Assembly (NCBI RefSeq): GCF_900105785.1
Contig: NZ_LT629799.1
Location: 124,001-188,000, forward strand
Source of the DNA: Microlunatus sagamiharensis
GTDB lineage: Bacteria > Actinomycetota > Actinomycetes > Propionibacteriales > Propionibacteriaceae
Direction: 5' to 3'
DNA length: 64,000 nucleotides
The position numbers and the translations under genes were made by a program. The notes beneath the pieces were generated by a model that was given only the letters and a program-made list of their open reading frames with translations, had not been told where the DNA came from and did no database searches. Positions 1 through 8,366 of this stretch are shown here, in pieces; position 1 is the first letter of the stretch; each line of letters starts with the position of its first letter.

Positions 1-782
1 TCACCCGCGAGCTCAGCCCGCTGGAGACCTCGCAGGCCGAGGACGAGCTGGGCGACTGGCTCGACGACCACGACGTGCAGGGCAGCTGGGACGTGGCACC
101 GGTCTTCGTCGCCGCCGGCGCCGACGTCGAGTGGCTCGAGGAGCTCGCCGACAACGTCTCGGCCGAGGTCCTCTCCGACGCCGTGCACTGGATCGCGTAC
201 GCGCTCGACACCGAGCAGCTGATGAACGAGATCGAGGACGCGACCACGCGCATCTCGACGCTGGTCGGGGCGGCGAAGCAGTACTCCCAGCTCGACCGCG
301 CGGCGCACGCCGACATCGACGTGCACGAGGGCCTCAAGAGCACGATCATGATGCTCAAGCACAAGATCATGGCGAGCGGCAAGATCACGCTGGTCAAGGA
401 CCTCGCCGACGACCTGCCGCGCGTCCCCGCCTTCCCCGCCGAGCTCAACCAGGTGTGGACCAACCTCATCGACAACGCCGTCCAGGCGATGCCGGACGGC
501 GGCACGCTGACCGTCCGGACGCGGCTCGAGCGCGACGCCGTCCTCGTCGAGGTCGGCGACACCGGCACCGGGATCCCGCCGGAGATCCAGGAGCGCATCT
601 TCGAGCCGTTCTTCACCACCAAGCCGGTGGGCGAGGGGACCGGGCTCGGGCTCGACATCTCCTACCGGGTCATCGCCCAGCGTCACGGCGGTGACCTGCG
701 CGTGCAGTCGGTGCCCGGCGACACCCGTTTCCAGGTCCGCCTCCCGCTCGTGACGCCCGAGCGGCTGCGCACGAGCGAGTGA
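1..782 (+). CDS. Sensor histidine kinase, C-terminal part (5' truncated by window edge)
   Basis: The reading frame is open from base 3 to a TGA at 780-782, so the start lies outside the window. The visible ~259 residues hold a GHKL ATPase domain: an N-box (NQVWTNLIDNAVQAM), a G1 box (DTGTGIPPE) and a G2 box (GEGTGLGLDI). An upstream helical stretch contains no obvious phospho-acceptor His box. In Actinobacteria kinases of this type often carry a cyclic-nucleotide-binding or other sensory domain at the missing N-terminus; that is family knowledge, not seen here. No response regulator is adjacent on the visible side. The role is autophosphorylation and signal transfer in the cytoplasm; the signal is unknown. 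Confidence 0.85.
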   Translation, partial: TRELSPLETSQAEDELGDWLDDHDVQGSWDVAPVFVAAGADVEWLEELADNVSAEVLSDAVHWIAYALDTEQLMNEIEDATTRISTLVGAAKQYSQLDRAAHADIDVHEGLKSTIMMLKHKIMASGKITLVKDLADDLPRVPAFPAELNQVWTNLIDNAVQAMPDGGTLTVRTRLERDAVLVEVGDTGTGIPPEIQERIFEPFFTTKPVGEGTGLGLDISYRVIAQRHGGDLRVQSVPGDTRFQVRLPLVTPERLRTSE

Positions 783-850
783 GCGAGCCGCCCGTGCGGC
801 GCGAGCGGCACGGGTGTGGACCGATCAACGCTGTAAACGACGAGAGCGGT

Positions 851-863
851 TAGCCTGCGGGAC
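851..863 (+). promoter_or_regulatory. -10 box of leaderless OhrR-type gene
   Basis: TAGCCT at 851-856 ends 7 nt before the ATG at 864, so transcription probably starts at or within a base or two of the start codon and no Shine-Dalgarno is needed. No convincing -35 is visible. Confidence 0.6.
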
Positions 864-1376
864 ATGGATGCGGCGACGGGAGACGGTGGGCGCCCCGACC
901 CAGCCCCCCTCGTGACGGCCGAGGAGGCCGACGCGCTGAGCCTGGACGACCGGCTCTGCCTCGCCCTCTACACCGCGTCGCGCTCGATGACCGCCCGCTA
1001 CCGCGTCGCTCTCGAGGACCTCGGCCTGACCTACCCGCAGTACCTCGTCATGGTGCTGCTGTGGGAGGAGGGCTCCGTCCCGGTCGGACGGCTCGGCGAG
1101 CGCCTGTCGCTCGAGTCGAGCACGCTGTCGCCGCTGCTCAAGCGCCTCGAGTCGATGGGCCTGATCAGCCGTACGCGCGACCGCGCCGACGAGCGCCTCG
1201 TGATCATCAGCCTGACCAAGGCCGGGCTCCGCATGCAGGAGCAGGCCGGCGCGGTGACCCTCGAGGTCTGCCGCGCCTCGGGCCTGACCATGGGCGACGC
1301 CGCCGAGCTCGTCGGCGAGCTCCGCGCCCTCGACGGGCGGCTGCGGGAGTCGACGCGCCAGGCGCGCTCCGCGTGA
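864..1376 (+). CDS. MarR family regulator, OhrR-type peroxide sensor
   Basis: A 170-aa winged-helix regulator. The N-terminal part (DDRLCLALYTASR) places a Cys at residue 32 where OhrR proteins keep the reactive cysteine oxidised by organic hydroperoxides. The YPQYLVMVLLWEEG helix, the recognition region SLESSTLSPLLKRLESMGLI and the wing with RDRADERL follow in MarR order. By family knowledge it would repress ohr-type peroxidase genes and itself until oxidised, but no ohr gene is adjacent. The start ATG is chosen because a -10 box lies 7 nt upstream. MarR family is certain; the OhrR subtype is an inference from the cysteine and the local sequence. Confidence 0.85.
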   Translation: MDAATGDGGRPDPAPLVTAEEADALSLDDRLCLALYTASRSMTARYRVALEDLGLTYPQYLVMVLLWEEGSVPVGRLGERLSLESSTLSPLLKRLESMGLISRTRDRADERLVIISLTKAGLRMQEQAGAVTLEVCRASGLTMGDAAELVGELRALDGRLRESTRQARSA

Positions 1377-1377
1377 T

Positions 1378-1452
1378 CTGAGTCTTCTGTCCTCGCTCGG
1401 ACGCGGACCGGGCTGAGTCGTCTGTCCTCGCTCCGCTCGGACGCGGATCAGG
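1378..1452 (+). repeat. Two-unit tandem repeat after the OhrR-type gene
   Basis: Two imperfect units, 1378-1412 (35 bp) and 1413-1452 (40 bp), both begin CTGAGTC, share TCTGTCCTCGCT and CTCGGACGCGGA, and differ mainly by a 5-bp CTCCG insertion in the second. They fill the first part of the 193-bp gap before helR and lead directly into the nested-stem element. Confidence 0.7.
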
Positions 1453-1460
1453 CTCTGGTC

Positions 1461-1525
1461 CGACGTCTTCCTCCCTGCCGAGCAGGACGAAGAGCGTGTC
1501 CTGCTCCTCCGGTCGTCCAGGCACC
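1461..1525. repeat. Nested-stem intergenic element, copy 1
   Basis: An inner perfect 9-bp inverted repeat, GAGCAGGAC (1480-1488) and GTCCTGCTC (1498-1506), with loop GAAGAGCGT. It is flanked by TTCCTCC (1468-1474) on the left and CGGTCGTCCAGGC (1510-1522) on the right. The same flanks recur at 17345-17440 and 22368-22457 around stems of different sequence. The outer stem seen in the other two copies is poorly preserved here. The element lies between convergent genes, so it may also serve as a terminator. Confidence 0.65.
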
Positions 1526-1569
1526 GGCGCCCGGTCCGGCGTCGGTCGGGTCTGGGCTGGCTCCCGCGT

Positions 1570-3642
1570 CTAGTCGAGGGCTCCCGGCAGGTCGTGGGTG
1601 TGGACGACGACCAGGCTCGTGACCGCCCTGGTGAGGCAGACGTAGAGGCGCCTGAGGCCGGTGACCTCGTCGGCCTCGGCGGCGACGAGCTCGGCGGGCT
1701 CGAGGAGGACGACGTGGTCGAACTCCAGGCCCTTGACCAGGGTCGCCGGGACCAGGTCGACCCGGGGCGCCGCGTCGGTGCCGAAGTCGCCGGCCTCGCC
1801 GAGCAGGTCGTACGCCACCCCTGACGTCCCGAGGGCCGCGGCGACCTCAGCGATGCGGGCGTCGGGGACGACGACGCCGACCGTCCCCTCCTGCGCCAGG
1901 TCGGCCTGCACGGCCGCCAGGAGCCCGGCGAGGGGGTCGTCGGTGCGGCGCAGGTCGAGCTCGCCGGCCGAGTGGCGCACCGAGCGCGGTGGCGTCAGCG
2001 TCGGGGCGATGACCGGCAGCAGCCGGGCGGCGTAGTCGATGACCAGCCCCGGCACCCGGAACCCCTCCACGAGCTCGGTGACGACCGCCTCCGGCTGGCC
2101 GAGGTGGGCGAGGGCGTCGTCCCACGCACCCACCGCCCAGGGCGTGGTCGCCTGCGCGAGGTCGCCCAGGACGGTCATCGAGCCGGTGCTCGCGCGCCGG
2201 CCGACGGCCCGCAGCATCATCGGCGAGAGGTCCTGCGCCTCGTCGAGGACGACGTGGCCGAGGCTCGGCGTCCGGCTCAGCACGTCGGTCACCTCGTCGA
2301 CCAGCGCGAGGTCCGCCAGCGTCCAGCGGGCGGTCCGCGGCGTCTTCCCCGGGCGGCTCGCCAGCAGCTCCGCCTGCTCCTCGGCGCTCAGCAGGCCGTC
2401 GGCGGCCGCGGCCAGGAGGTCCGCGTCGGTCAGCAGCCGCAGCACCAGCTTCGCGGGGTCCAGCGCGGGCCAGAGGGAGGAGACGTACGCCTTCACCTCC
2501 CGGCTGCGGGCCACGGCGCCCTGGACGCGGTCGTCGGGGGAGTCGCCGGCGGCCTCCATGCGCAGCAGGACCTGGTGGGCGAGGCGCTGGGCGAGCATGG
2601 CGCGGCCGGCCTCGTAGCGCACCCCGCGGGCGCGCAGCTCGGCCACGACCTCGTCGGCGAGGTACGCCGGCACCCGCCACTGGTGGATGCCCCGGGGCAG
2701 GACGAGGGTCCCGCTCGCGGGCGCGAGGTGGCCCCAGGCCGCGCGGCGGACGACCTCGGCCAGCCGGGCGTCGCCCTTGAGCCGGGCGCGCGCCGCGGAT
2801 TCGGTCGCCCGGACAACCAGCCCGGTCGCGTCGGCGAGCATGGACTCGACGGTGGCCTGGGCGGCGTCGATCTCGCCGAGGGCTGGCAGGACGTCGCCGA
2901 TGTAGGACAGGAAGCTCGCGTTGGGCCCGACGACGAGCACTCCCGAGCGACCCAGCTGCTCGCGGTAGGCGTAGAGGAGGAAGGCCGCGCGGTGCAGCCC
3001 CACCGCCGTCTTGCCGGTGCCGGGCGCTCCCTGCACGCAGACCGAGGAGTCCAGCCCGGCGCGCACGATGACGTCCTGCTCGGGCTGGATGGTGGCGACG
3101 ATGTCGCGCATGGGTCCGGTGCGCGGCCGCTCGATCTCGGCCTGGAGGATCGCCGAACCGGTGCCGCTCGCGCCGGCGCCGCCGGCGAGGTCCTCGTCCT
3201 CGTACGCGGTCAGCGCGCCGGTCGAGAAGCCGAAGCGCCGCCGGCGGCGCACGTGCATCGGGTCGGCCGGACGGGCGCGGTAGAAGGGCAGCGCCATGCC
3301 CGCGCGCCAGTCGATGACCAGTGGTTCGCCGCCGGCCTCGCCGGTGATGTGGCGCCGGCCGACGTAGAGCGTCTCGTCGTGCTCCGCACCGAGGTCGGCG
3401 GCGTAGTCGAGCCGGCCGAAGAACAGCGGCACCGCGGGGTCGTCCTGCAGCGAGAGCATCCGGCGGTGCAGGACCTGCTTGAGGTGCTCGGTGGCCAGCC
3501 GGTCGGCGCCCTGGGCGGTCAGCCCCGCGGTCGTCGTCCGCATCCGGCCGAGCGCGGCGCGCGACTCGAGGAGGTGGTCCTGCTCGGCGCGGAGCACCGG
3601 ATCAGGAGGGTGGTCGGTGGGGGCGGTCTGGCCTGCGGGCAT
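1570..3642 (-). CDS. helR: HelR/HelD-like RNA polymerase-recycling motor ATPase
   Basis: A 690-aa superfamily 1 (UvrD/HelD-like) ATPase. Walker A (QGAPGTGKTAVGLH) lies near residue 204, the B motif is VVLDEAQDLSP, and the C-terminal helicase-like motif is LVKGLEFDHVVLLEP. The N-terminus is a charged coiled segment and there are GRRHITGE and VIDWRAG motifs as in HelR. By family knowledge these proteins bind stalled RNA polymerase, clear nucleic acid and rifamycin, and recycle the enzyme. I chose ATG 3642 because CGGAG lies 7 nt upstream; the longer GTG start at 3711 falls inside a repeat shared with 54.9-55.1 kb. No rifamycin-associated element is visible upstream. The gene stands alone, convergent with the MarR gene. 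Confidence 0.85.
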   Translation of the reverse strand: MPAGQTAPTDHPPDPVLRAEQDHLLESRAALGRMRTTTAGLTAQGADRLATEHLKQVLHRRMLSLQDDPAVPLFFGRLDYAADLGAEHDETLYVGRRHITGEAGGEPLVIDWRAGMALPFYRARPADPMHVRRRRRFGFSTGALTAYEDEDLAGGAGASGTGSAILQAEIERPRTGPMRDIVATIQPEQDVIVRAGLDSSVCVQGAPGTGKTAVGLHRAAFLLYAYREQLGRSGVLVVGPNASFLSYIGDVLPALGEIDAAQATVESMLADATGLVVRATESAARARLKGDARLAEVVRRAAWGHLAPASGTLVLPRGIHQWRVPAYLADEVVAELRARGVRYEAGRAMLAQRLAHQVLLRMEAAGDSPDDRVQGAVARSREVKAYVSSLWPALDPAKLVLRLLTDADLLAAAADGLLSAEEQAELLASRPGKTPRTARWTLADLALVDEVTDVLSRTPSLGHVVLDEAQDLSPMMLRAVGRRASTGSMTVLGDLAQATTPWAVGAWDDALAHLGQPEAVVTELVEGFRVPGLVIDYAARLLPVIAPTLTPPRSVRHSAGELDLRRTDDPLAGLLAAVQADLAQEGTVGVVVPDARIAEVAAALGTSGVAYDLLGEAGDFGTDAAPRVDLVPATLVKGLEFDHVVLLEPAELVAAEADEVTGLRRLYVCLTRAVTSLVVVHTHDLPGALD

Positions 3643-3693
3643 GCGTGGGCTCCGATCCTCGATCGGTGGGCGTGGAAGGGCCTGCCTCCCGAT

Positions 3694-3807
3694 GTCGACG
3701 GGTGCTGACACGGCCCCGCATCCCGACCGGCGGCGTTGGAGTCGCTCGGCGCAGCCCGCTGCGCTCTCGCTCCTCCGCCTTGCCGGACCAGGCGCGGATG
3801 CCGCGCC
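3694..3807 (+). repeat. Dispersed palindromic repeat, second copy (inverse orientation to 54920-55085)
   Basis: About 100 bp here match, on the opposite strand, the element at 54955-55075. Shared blocks are GGCCCCGCATCCCGACCGGC, CTCGGCGCAGCCCGCTGCGC, TCTCGCTCCTCCG, CCGGACC and GGCGCGGATGCC. The centre GCGCAG CCCG CTGCGC is a perfect hairpin. The outer arms of the 55-kb copy, which contain TTGATCAAG, are missing. The repeat occupies much of the 302-bp gap between helR and the Nudix gene. The rest of the gap (3808-3931) shows nothing I can name before the Nudix promoter. Confidence 0.75.
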
Positions 3808-3944
3808 ATCACCGGCCGAGCACCGGGAGGCACGCCCTGGGGCGAGAGGACACCGTAGGCCCCGGCACCGCGCCCGTCCAGCGTTCTGCCTGCGGACCCG
3901 CCCCCGGCGACACCGGGCTGGGAGGCCTTCCTAGGGTGGGTCGC

Positions 3945-4520
3945 GTGACCGACGCAGCCCAGCCGCCCGCCCGGACCCGTTCCTACACGGTCGTCGAGAA
4001 CCCGGCCGCACGCCCGCGCGTCTCGCGGAAGACCGTCCGCGTCCTGCTGCTCAACCCCGAGGGCGCGACGCTGCTGTTCGAGGACAGCGACCCCGGGCTG
4101 GTCGACGCCCGCTGGTGGGTCACCCCCGGCGGTGGCATCGACCCCGGCGAGTCCGAGACCGAGGCCGCCGTGCGCGAGGTGCGCGAGGAGACCGGCTTCG
4201 ACCTCGACCCGTCGGCGCTCCTCGGTCCCGTCGCCCGGCGCCACGTGGTGCACGGCTACTCCGACCAGGTCATCGAGCAGGACGAGACCTTCTACGCGGC
4301 GCGGGTCGACACCTTCGACGTCGACGTCTCCGGCCACACGCTCGAGGAGCAGACGACCTTCAAGGGCCACCGCTGGTGGTCCACCGAGGACCTGCGCGCC
4401 AGCGACGACTGGGTCTGGCCGCGCGAGCTCGAGGAGATCCTGCTGCTCGTCGACCAGGCCGACCGCTGGCCCGTCGAGCTGGGGTTCCAGGAGGAGTCGA
4501 CGGTCCCCGACGTGGGGTGA
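3945..4520 (+). CDS. Nudix hydrolase
   Basis: A 191-aa protein with a complete Nudix box near residues 62-85 (GGIDPGESETEAAVREVREETGF fits Gx5Ex7REUxEExGU), so it should hydrolyse a nucleoside diphosphate linked to another moiety using divalent metal in the cytoplasm. The substrate cannot be told from sequence. I chose GTG 3945 because TAGGGT (3932-3937) lies 7 nt upstream, giving a leaderless start, and because homology-like sequence begins shortly after. A longer open frame runs upstream through the dispersed repeat and is unlikely to be coding. The acyltransferase pair follows on the same strand after 58 bp. Confidence 0.88.
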   Translation: MTDAAQPPARTRSYTVVENPAARPRVSRKTVRVLLLNPEGATLLFEDSDPGLVDARWWVTPGGGIDPGESETEAAVREVREETGFDLDPSALLGPVARRHVVHGYSDQVIEQDETFYAARVDTFDVDVSGHTLEEQTTFKGHRWWSTEDLRASDDWVWPRELEEILLLVDQADRWPVELGFQEESTVPDVG

Positions 4521-4534
4521 CCATCGGAGCCGCG

Positions 4535-4582
4535 ATGCTCACCAGACCCGGCGCCGTCCGGCACCGAGGCGGGAGGGCGTGA
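4535..4582 (+). CDS. Possible 15-aa leader peptide upstream of the acyltransferase
   Basis: ATG 4535 has GGAG at 4526-4529 as a plausible ribosome binding site and encodes MLTRPGAVRHRGGRA. Its TGA (4580-4582) overlaps the GTG start of the next gene (4579), as GTGA. That arrangement would allow translational coupling. There is no other support; the frame could be open by chance. Confidence 0.35.
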   Translation: MLTRPGAVRHRGGRA

Positions 4583-5976
4583 CGCGCCGGACCTGGGTGC
4601 GGCTCGACAACACCTCGAACATCTTCCTCGCGGCCCGGACCGACACCGACCCCAAGGTGTTCCGGGTCGGGGCCGAGCTCGACCACGTGGTCGACCCGGC
4701 CACCCTGCAGCGTGCCCTCGACGCGACGTACGACCGCTACCCGCTCTACCACGCGGTGCTGCGCAGCGGCGTCTTCTGGTACTACCTCCAGGACAGCGAC
4801 CTGCGTCCCCTCGTGAGCGCGGAGGACCAGCACACCTGCGCCCCGCTCTACGTCGCGGACCGGCGCACGCTGCTCTTCCGCGTGGTGCACCACGGCCCGC
4901 GGGTCTCGCTGGAGGTGTTCCACGCCCTCACCGACGGCACCGGAGCCCTGTGGTTCCTCGTCGACCTGCTGGCCGCGTACGTCGGCCTGCGGGCCGAGGG
5001 GCGCGTGGCCGGGCAGGACGCCGGCGAGGCGCCGGACGCCGCCCGCGGGCTGACCGGCGACAGCTTCGCGCACTACTTCCGCGGCCGGGACCCCGAGGAC
5101 GGGGCCACCGAGGCGGACCCGGCCGGCGCCGCCTTCGTGCGCGCGGCCTCGACCGCCCCGGTCGCCGAGGCACCGCCGGTCCCGCGGGCGGAGAGGCACC
5201 GGGAGCGCCCCTCGCGGGTGCACCGCGTCCGCGGCACCCGGACGCCCGACCACCGCACCCGGGTCGTCGAGCTCACCGTCCCCGCCCCGGAGGTCATCGC
5301 CCTGGCCAAGGCCGAGGGGGTCGCGGTCACCGTCTACCTGACGGCGCTCCTCTTCGAGGCGGTCCGGCGCTCGGCGCCGCGGCTCGCCCCGACCCGCACC
5401 CTCGGGGCGTCCCTGCCCGTGAACCTGCGCCAGTTCTTCCCCTCGACCTCGGCCCGGAACTTCTTCGCCACCGTGCGCCTCGAGCACACGTACGGGAACG
5501 ACGACCAGGAGGTCCTCGGCGAGGTCTGCCGCGACCTCGACGCGCAGTTCCGGCGGGCGGCCACCCCCGAGGCGCTGGAGGACAAGCTGCGGGGGTTCAT
5601 CCGCCTCGAGCGGGCGCCGCTGCTGCGGGTCGTGCCGCGGCCGCTGAAGGACGTGCTGCTCGGCCTCGTCAACGCCTCCAGCAACCGCGGGCTGACCGTG
5701 GCCGTGTCGAACCTCGGCCGGGTGGCCCTGCCCGAGGAGGTGGCCGCGCACGTCGGGCGGATGCAGTTCCACGTCTCGGCCGCGCGCCCGCAGCTCAGCG
5801 TCCTCTCCCACGCCGGCCTGCTGACGCTGAGCTTCACCTCGCCCTTCGTCGAGACCGCGCACGTCGAGGAGGTGGCCCGCTTCCTCACCGCCCGCGGCGT
5901 CGAGGTCCGGGTCGCCGCGGGCCGGGTCACCGAGGCGGAGCTGGCCGAGGGCGAGCCGGTGGAGGTGGGGCGGTGA
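4579..5976 (+). CDS. Condensation-fold acyltransferase (alcohol acetyltransferase / WS-DGAT-like)
   Basis: A 465-aa protein starting VTRRTWVRLDNTSNIFLAA, the usual opening of this family. The catalytic HxxxDG motif is HALTDG at residues 115-120. A C-terminal half with LPVNLRQFFPSTSARNFF and AVSNLGRV motifs matches the chloramphenicol-acetyltransferase/condensation fold. Residues ~150-230 are a low-complexity, charged linker. Expected role: transfer of an acyl group from a CoA thioester to an alcohol or amine acceptor; the acceptor is unknown. GTG 4579 was chosen because it gives the family's N-terminus; GGGAGG is only 2 nt upstream. It overlaps the DUF6320 gene by 4 bp (GTGA), so both should be co-translated. 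Confidence 0.8.
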   Translation: MTRRTWVRLDNTSNIFLAARTDTDPKVFRVGAELDHVVDPATLQRALDATYDRYPLYHAVLRSGVFWYYLQDSDLRPLVSAEDQHTCAPLYVADRRTLLFRVVHHGPRVSLEVFHALTDGTGALWFLVDLLAAYVGLRAEGRVAGQDAGEAPDAARGLTGDSFAHYFRGRDPEDGATEADPAGAAFVRAASTAPVAEAPPVPRAERHRERPSRVHRVRGTRTPDHRTRVVELTVPAPEVIALAKAEGVAVTVYLTALLFEAVRRSAPRLAPTRTLGASLPVNLRQFFPSTSARNFFATVRLEHTYGNDDQEVLGEVCRDLDAQFRRAATPEALEDKLRGFIRLERAPLLRVVPRPLKDVLLGLVNASSNRGLTVAVSNLGRVALPEEVAAHVGRMQFHVSAARPQLSVLSHAGLLTLSFTSPFVETAHVEEVARFLTARGVEVRVAAGRVTEAELAEGEPVEVGR

Positions 5977-6638
5977 CGCGCTGCCCGGCCTGCCGGGTGG
6001 AGGTCGAGGGCGCCTGGTCGCGGTGCCCGCTGTGCGGGACCCCCGTGTCGGGGACACCGGGCCCGAGCCCGCTGCCCGCCGTGCCGCTGCGCTTCTCGCG
6101 CCGACGCCTGCTGCGGGTCGTGTTCCTGGCCTCGCTGGCGGTGATCGCCGCGTCCTTCGGCGTGCAGCTGCTGCTCGGGGCCGGGCAGGCCGGGATCGGC
6201 GCCCTCCGCTCGGTGTGGCTGGGGCTCGTCACGATGTGGCTCGTCGTCCTGATGGCGGTCCGCAAGCGGCGCAACGTCGCCAAGGGCGCGCTCTACCTCG
6301 TCGTCGTGGTCGGCGGGGCCAGCGTCTACTGGGACTACCTCACCGGTTACCGCGGCTGGGCCCTCACCTACGCGGTCCCGCTCGTCGACGCCTGCTCGGT
6401 CGTCGCGCTGCTCATCTCCGTGCACGTGATGCGCACCGAGGTGGGGGACCACATCCTCTACAGCGCGGTCACCGTGGTGCTCGGGCTGGCGCCGCTCGTC
6501 TTCCTCGGCCTGGGCTGGGTCGGCAACCCGGTGCCCTCGACCGTCTGCGGCGCGCTGAGCCTCGCCGTGCTCCTCGTGCTGCAGGGGGAGCGGCGGGCCG
6601 ACGTGCGCCACGAGCTGGCCAAGCGGCTCAACCTCTGA
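5973..6638 (+). CDS. DUF6320-type membrane protein with zinc ribbon
   Basis: A 221-aa protein. A short zinc ribbon at the N-terminus has cysteines at residues 4, 7, 18 and 21 (CPAC and CPLC). It is followed by a basic stretch (FSRRRLL) and about six hydrophobic segments up to residue ~210. A polar C-terminal tail ends AKRLNL. DUF6320 proteins are known as neighbours of condensation-fold acyltransferases, and here the start codon overlaps the stop of that gene. The pairing suggests the membrane protein anchors or serves the acyltransferase, but no reaction has been shown that I know of. It converges on the XPB helicase gene, 12 bp away. Confidence 0.75.
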   Translation: MTRCPACRVEVEGAWSRCPLCGTPVSGTPGPSPLPAVPLRFSRRRLLRVVFLASLAVIAASFGVQLLLGAGQAGIGALRSVWLGLVTMWLVVLMAVRKRRNVAKGALYLVVVVGGASVYWDYLTGYRGWALTYAVPLVDACSVVALLISVHVMRTEVGDHILYSAVTVVLGLAPLVFLGLGWVGNPVPSTVCGALSLAVLLVLQGERRADVRHELAKRLNL

Positions 6639-6650
6639 GGCGCGCCCGGC

Positions 6651-8306
6651 TCACTCGCCCGCGAGCGCGTCCTCGGCGTCCATGATCGTGTACGCGTAGC
6701 CCTGCTCGGCGAGGAAGCGCTGCCGGTGCGCGGCGAACTCCGCGTCGACGGTGTCGCGGCTGACGACGGCGTAGAAGCGCGCGGTGAGCCCGTCCGCCTT
6801 CGGCCGCAGCAGCCGGCCGAGGCGCTGGGCCTCCTCCTGCCGCGAGCCGAAGGCCCCCGAGACCTGGATCGCCACCTGGGCGCTCGGCAGGTCGATGGAG
6901 AAGTTCGCGACCTTGCTGACCACGAGCAGGTCGATCTCGCCGGACCGGAACGCCTCGTACAGGCGCTCGCGCTGGCGCACGGTCGTGTCGCCGGTGATCA
7001 GGTCGGCGCCGAGGCGGGAGGCGAGGTCCTCGAGCTGGTCGACGTACTGCCCGATCACCAGCGTCGGCTGCCCGGCGTGCTTGCGCACGAGGTCGACGAC
7101 GACGTCGGTCTTGGAGTCGGCGGTCGAGGCGAGGCGGTAGCGCACGTCGGGCTCGGCGACGGCGTACGTCATCCGCTCGGGCTCGCTGAGGGTCACCCGG
7201 ACCTCGACGCAGTCGGCCGGCGCGATGTAGCCCTGCGCCTCGATGTCCTTCCACGGCGCGTCGTAGCGCTTGGGCCCGATGAGGGAGAACACGTCGCCCT
7301 CGCGGCCGTCCTCGCGGACCAGCGTGGCGGTGAGCCCGAGGCGGCGCCGGGCCTGCAGGTCGGCGGTCATCCGGAAGACCGGTGCGGGCAGCAGGTGCAC
7401 CTCGTCGTACATGACCAGGCCCCAGTCGCGGGCGCCGAAGAGCTCGAGGTGCGGGTGCACGCCGCCGCGCTTGGTGGTGATCACCTGGTACGTCGCGATG
7501 GTGACCGGCCGGATCTCCTTCTTGGAGCCCGAGTACTCGCCGATCTCCTCCGGCGTGAGGCTCGTCCGGCGCACGAGCTCGTCGCGCCACTGCCGCGCGG
7601 AGACGGTGTTGGTCACGAGGATCAGCGTGGTCGTCTTGGCCGTGGCCATGGCGGCCGCGCCGACGATGGTCTTGCCCGCGCCGCAGGGGAGCACGACGAC
7701 GCCGGAGCCGCCGTGGAAGAACGACTCGGCGGCCTGCGCCTGGTAGGGCCGTAACTCCCACCCGTCCTGGTCGAGCTCGATCGCGTGCGCCTCGCCGTTC
7801 ACGTAGCCGGCGAGGTCCTCGGCGGGCCAGCCGAGCTTGAGCAGCACCTGCTTGAGGTGGCCGCGCTCGGACGCGTGGACGACGACCGTGTCGTCGTCCA
7901 CGCGGTTGCCCACGAGGCCCTTGACCTTGGCGCTCTTGAGCACCTCGGCCAGCACCGGGCGGTCGGTGGTGACGAGCACCAGGCCGTGCGTCGGGTGCTT
8001 CTCGATGCGCAGCCGGCCGTAGCGGTCCATGGTGTCGGCGACGTCGACCAGCAGGCCGTTCGGGACGGGGTAGCGGCTGTAGGTGAGCAGGGTGTCGACC
8101 ACCTGCTCGGCGTCGTGGCCCGCCGCGCGCGCGTTCCACAGGCCCAGCGGCGTCAGCCGGTAGGTGTGGATGTGCTCGGGCGCGCGCTCGAGCTCGGCGA
8201 AGGGCGCGATCGCGATCCGGCAGGCCTCGGCCTGGGGATGGTCGACCTCGAGGAGGAGGGTCTTGTCGGACTGGACGACGAGGGGTCCAGGAGCGTCAGC
8301 AGACAT
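6651..8306 (-). CDS. DNA repair helicase XPB
   Basis: A 551-aa superfamily 2 helicase. An N-terminal XPB damage-recognition-like region precedes Walker A (LPCGAGKT, near residue 205). The DEVH box is near residue 300 and motif III is LTATLVREDG. The C-terminal helicase domain contains FSIDLPSAQVAIQ and QRLGRLLRPK. Bacterial XPB unwinds DNA 3'-5' and is linked to nucleotide excision repair or transcription. TACGCT lies 7 nt before the ATG, so the transcript is probably leaderless. The next gene upstream on this strand (8367-10556) is the usual XPB partner. They are separated by 60 bp, so XPB may have its own promoter as well as read-through. Confidence 0.93.
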   Translation of the reverse strand: MSADAPGPLVVQSDKTLLLEVDHPQAEACRIAIAPFAELERAPEHIHTYRLTPLGLWNARAAGHDAEQVVDTLLTYSRYPVPNGLLVDVADTMDRYGRLRIEKHPTHGLVLVTTDRPVLAEVLKSAKVKGLVGNRVDDDTVVVHASERGHLKQVLLKLGWPAEDLAGYVNGEAHAIELDQDGWELRPYQAQAAESFFHGGSGVVVLPCGAGKTIVGAAAMATAKTTTLILVTNTVSARQWRDELVRRTSLTPEEIGEYSGSKKEIRPVTIATYQVITTKRGGVHPHLELFGARDWGLVMYDEVHLLPAPVFRMTADLQARRRLGLTATLVREDGREGDVFSLIGPKRYDAPWKDIEAQGYIAPADCVEVRVTLSEPERMTYAVAEPDVRYRLASTADSKTDVVVDLVRKHAGQPTLVIGQYVDQLEDLASRLGADLITGDTTVRQRERLYEAFRSGEIDLLVVSKVANFSIDLPSAQVAIQVSGAFGSRQEEAQRLGRLLRPKADGLTARFYAVVSRDTVDAEFAAHRQRFLAEQGYAYTIMDAEDALAGE

Positions 8307-8366
8307 CCCGGCAAGCGTAGGCGCGGGGGTGGAAGGGCGCGGGCGCCTCGGGGTGGAGGGAGACCG

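Noticed and set aside
1972-3708. Long open frame opposite helR
   Set aside because: Composition is Arg/Gly/Ala/Val-rich without motifs; it is a shadow of the high-GC third-position bias in the real gene.
3643-3711. Longer helR start at GTG 3711
   Set aside because: It lies inside a dispersed repeat and has no ribosome binding site; ATG 3642 has CGGAG at good spacing.
3643-3944. Rifamycin-associated element upstream of helR
   Set aside because: I looked for the GGGGCTTGC...GCAAGGCCCC inverted repeat and did not find it.
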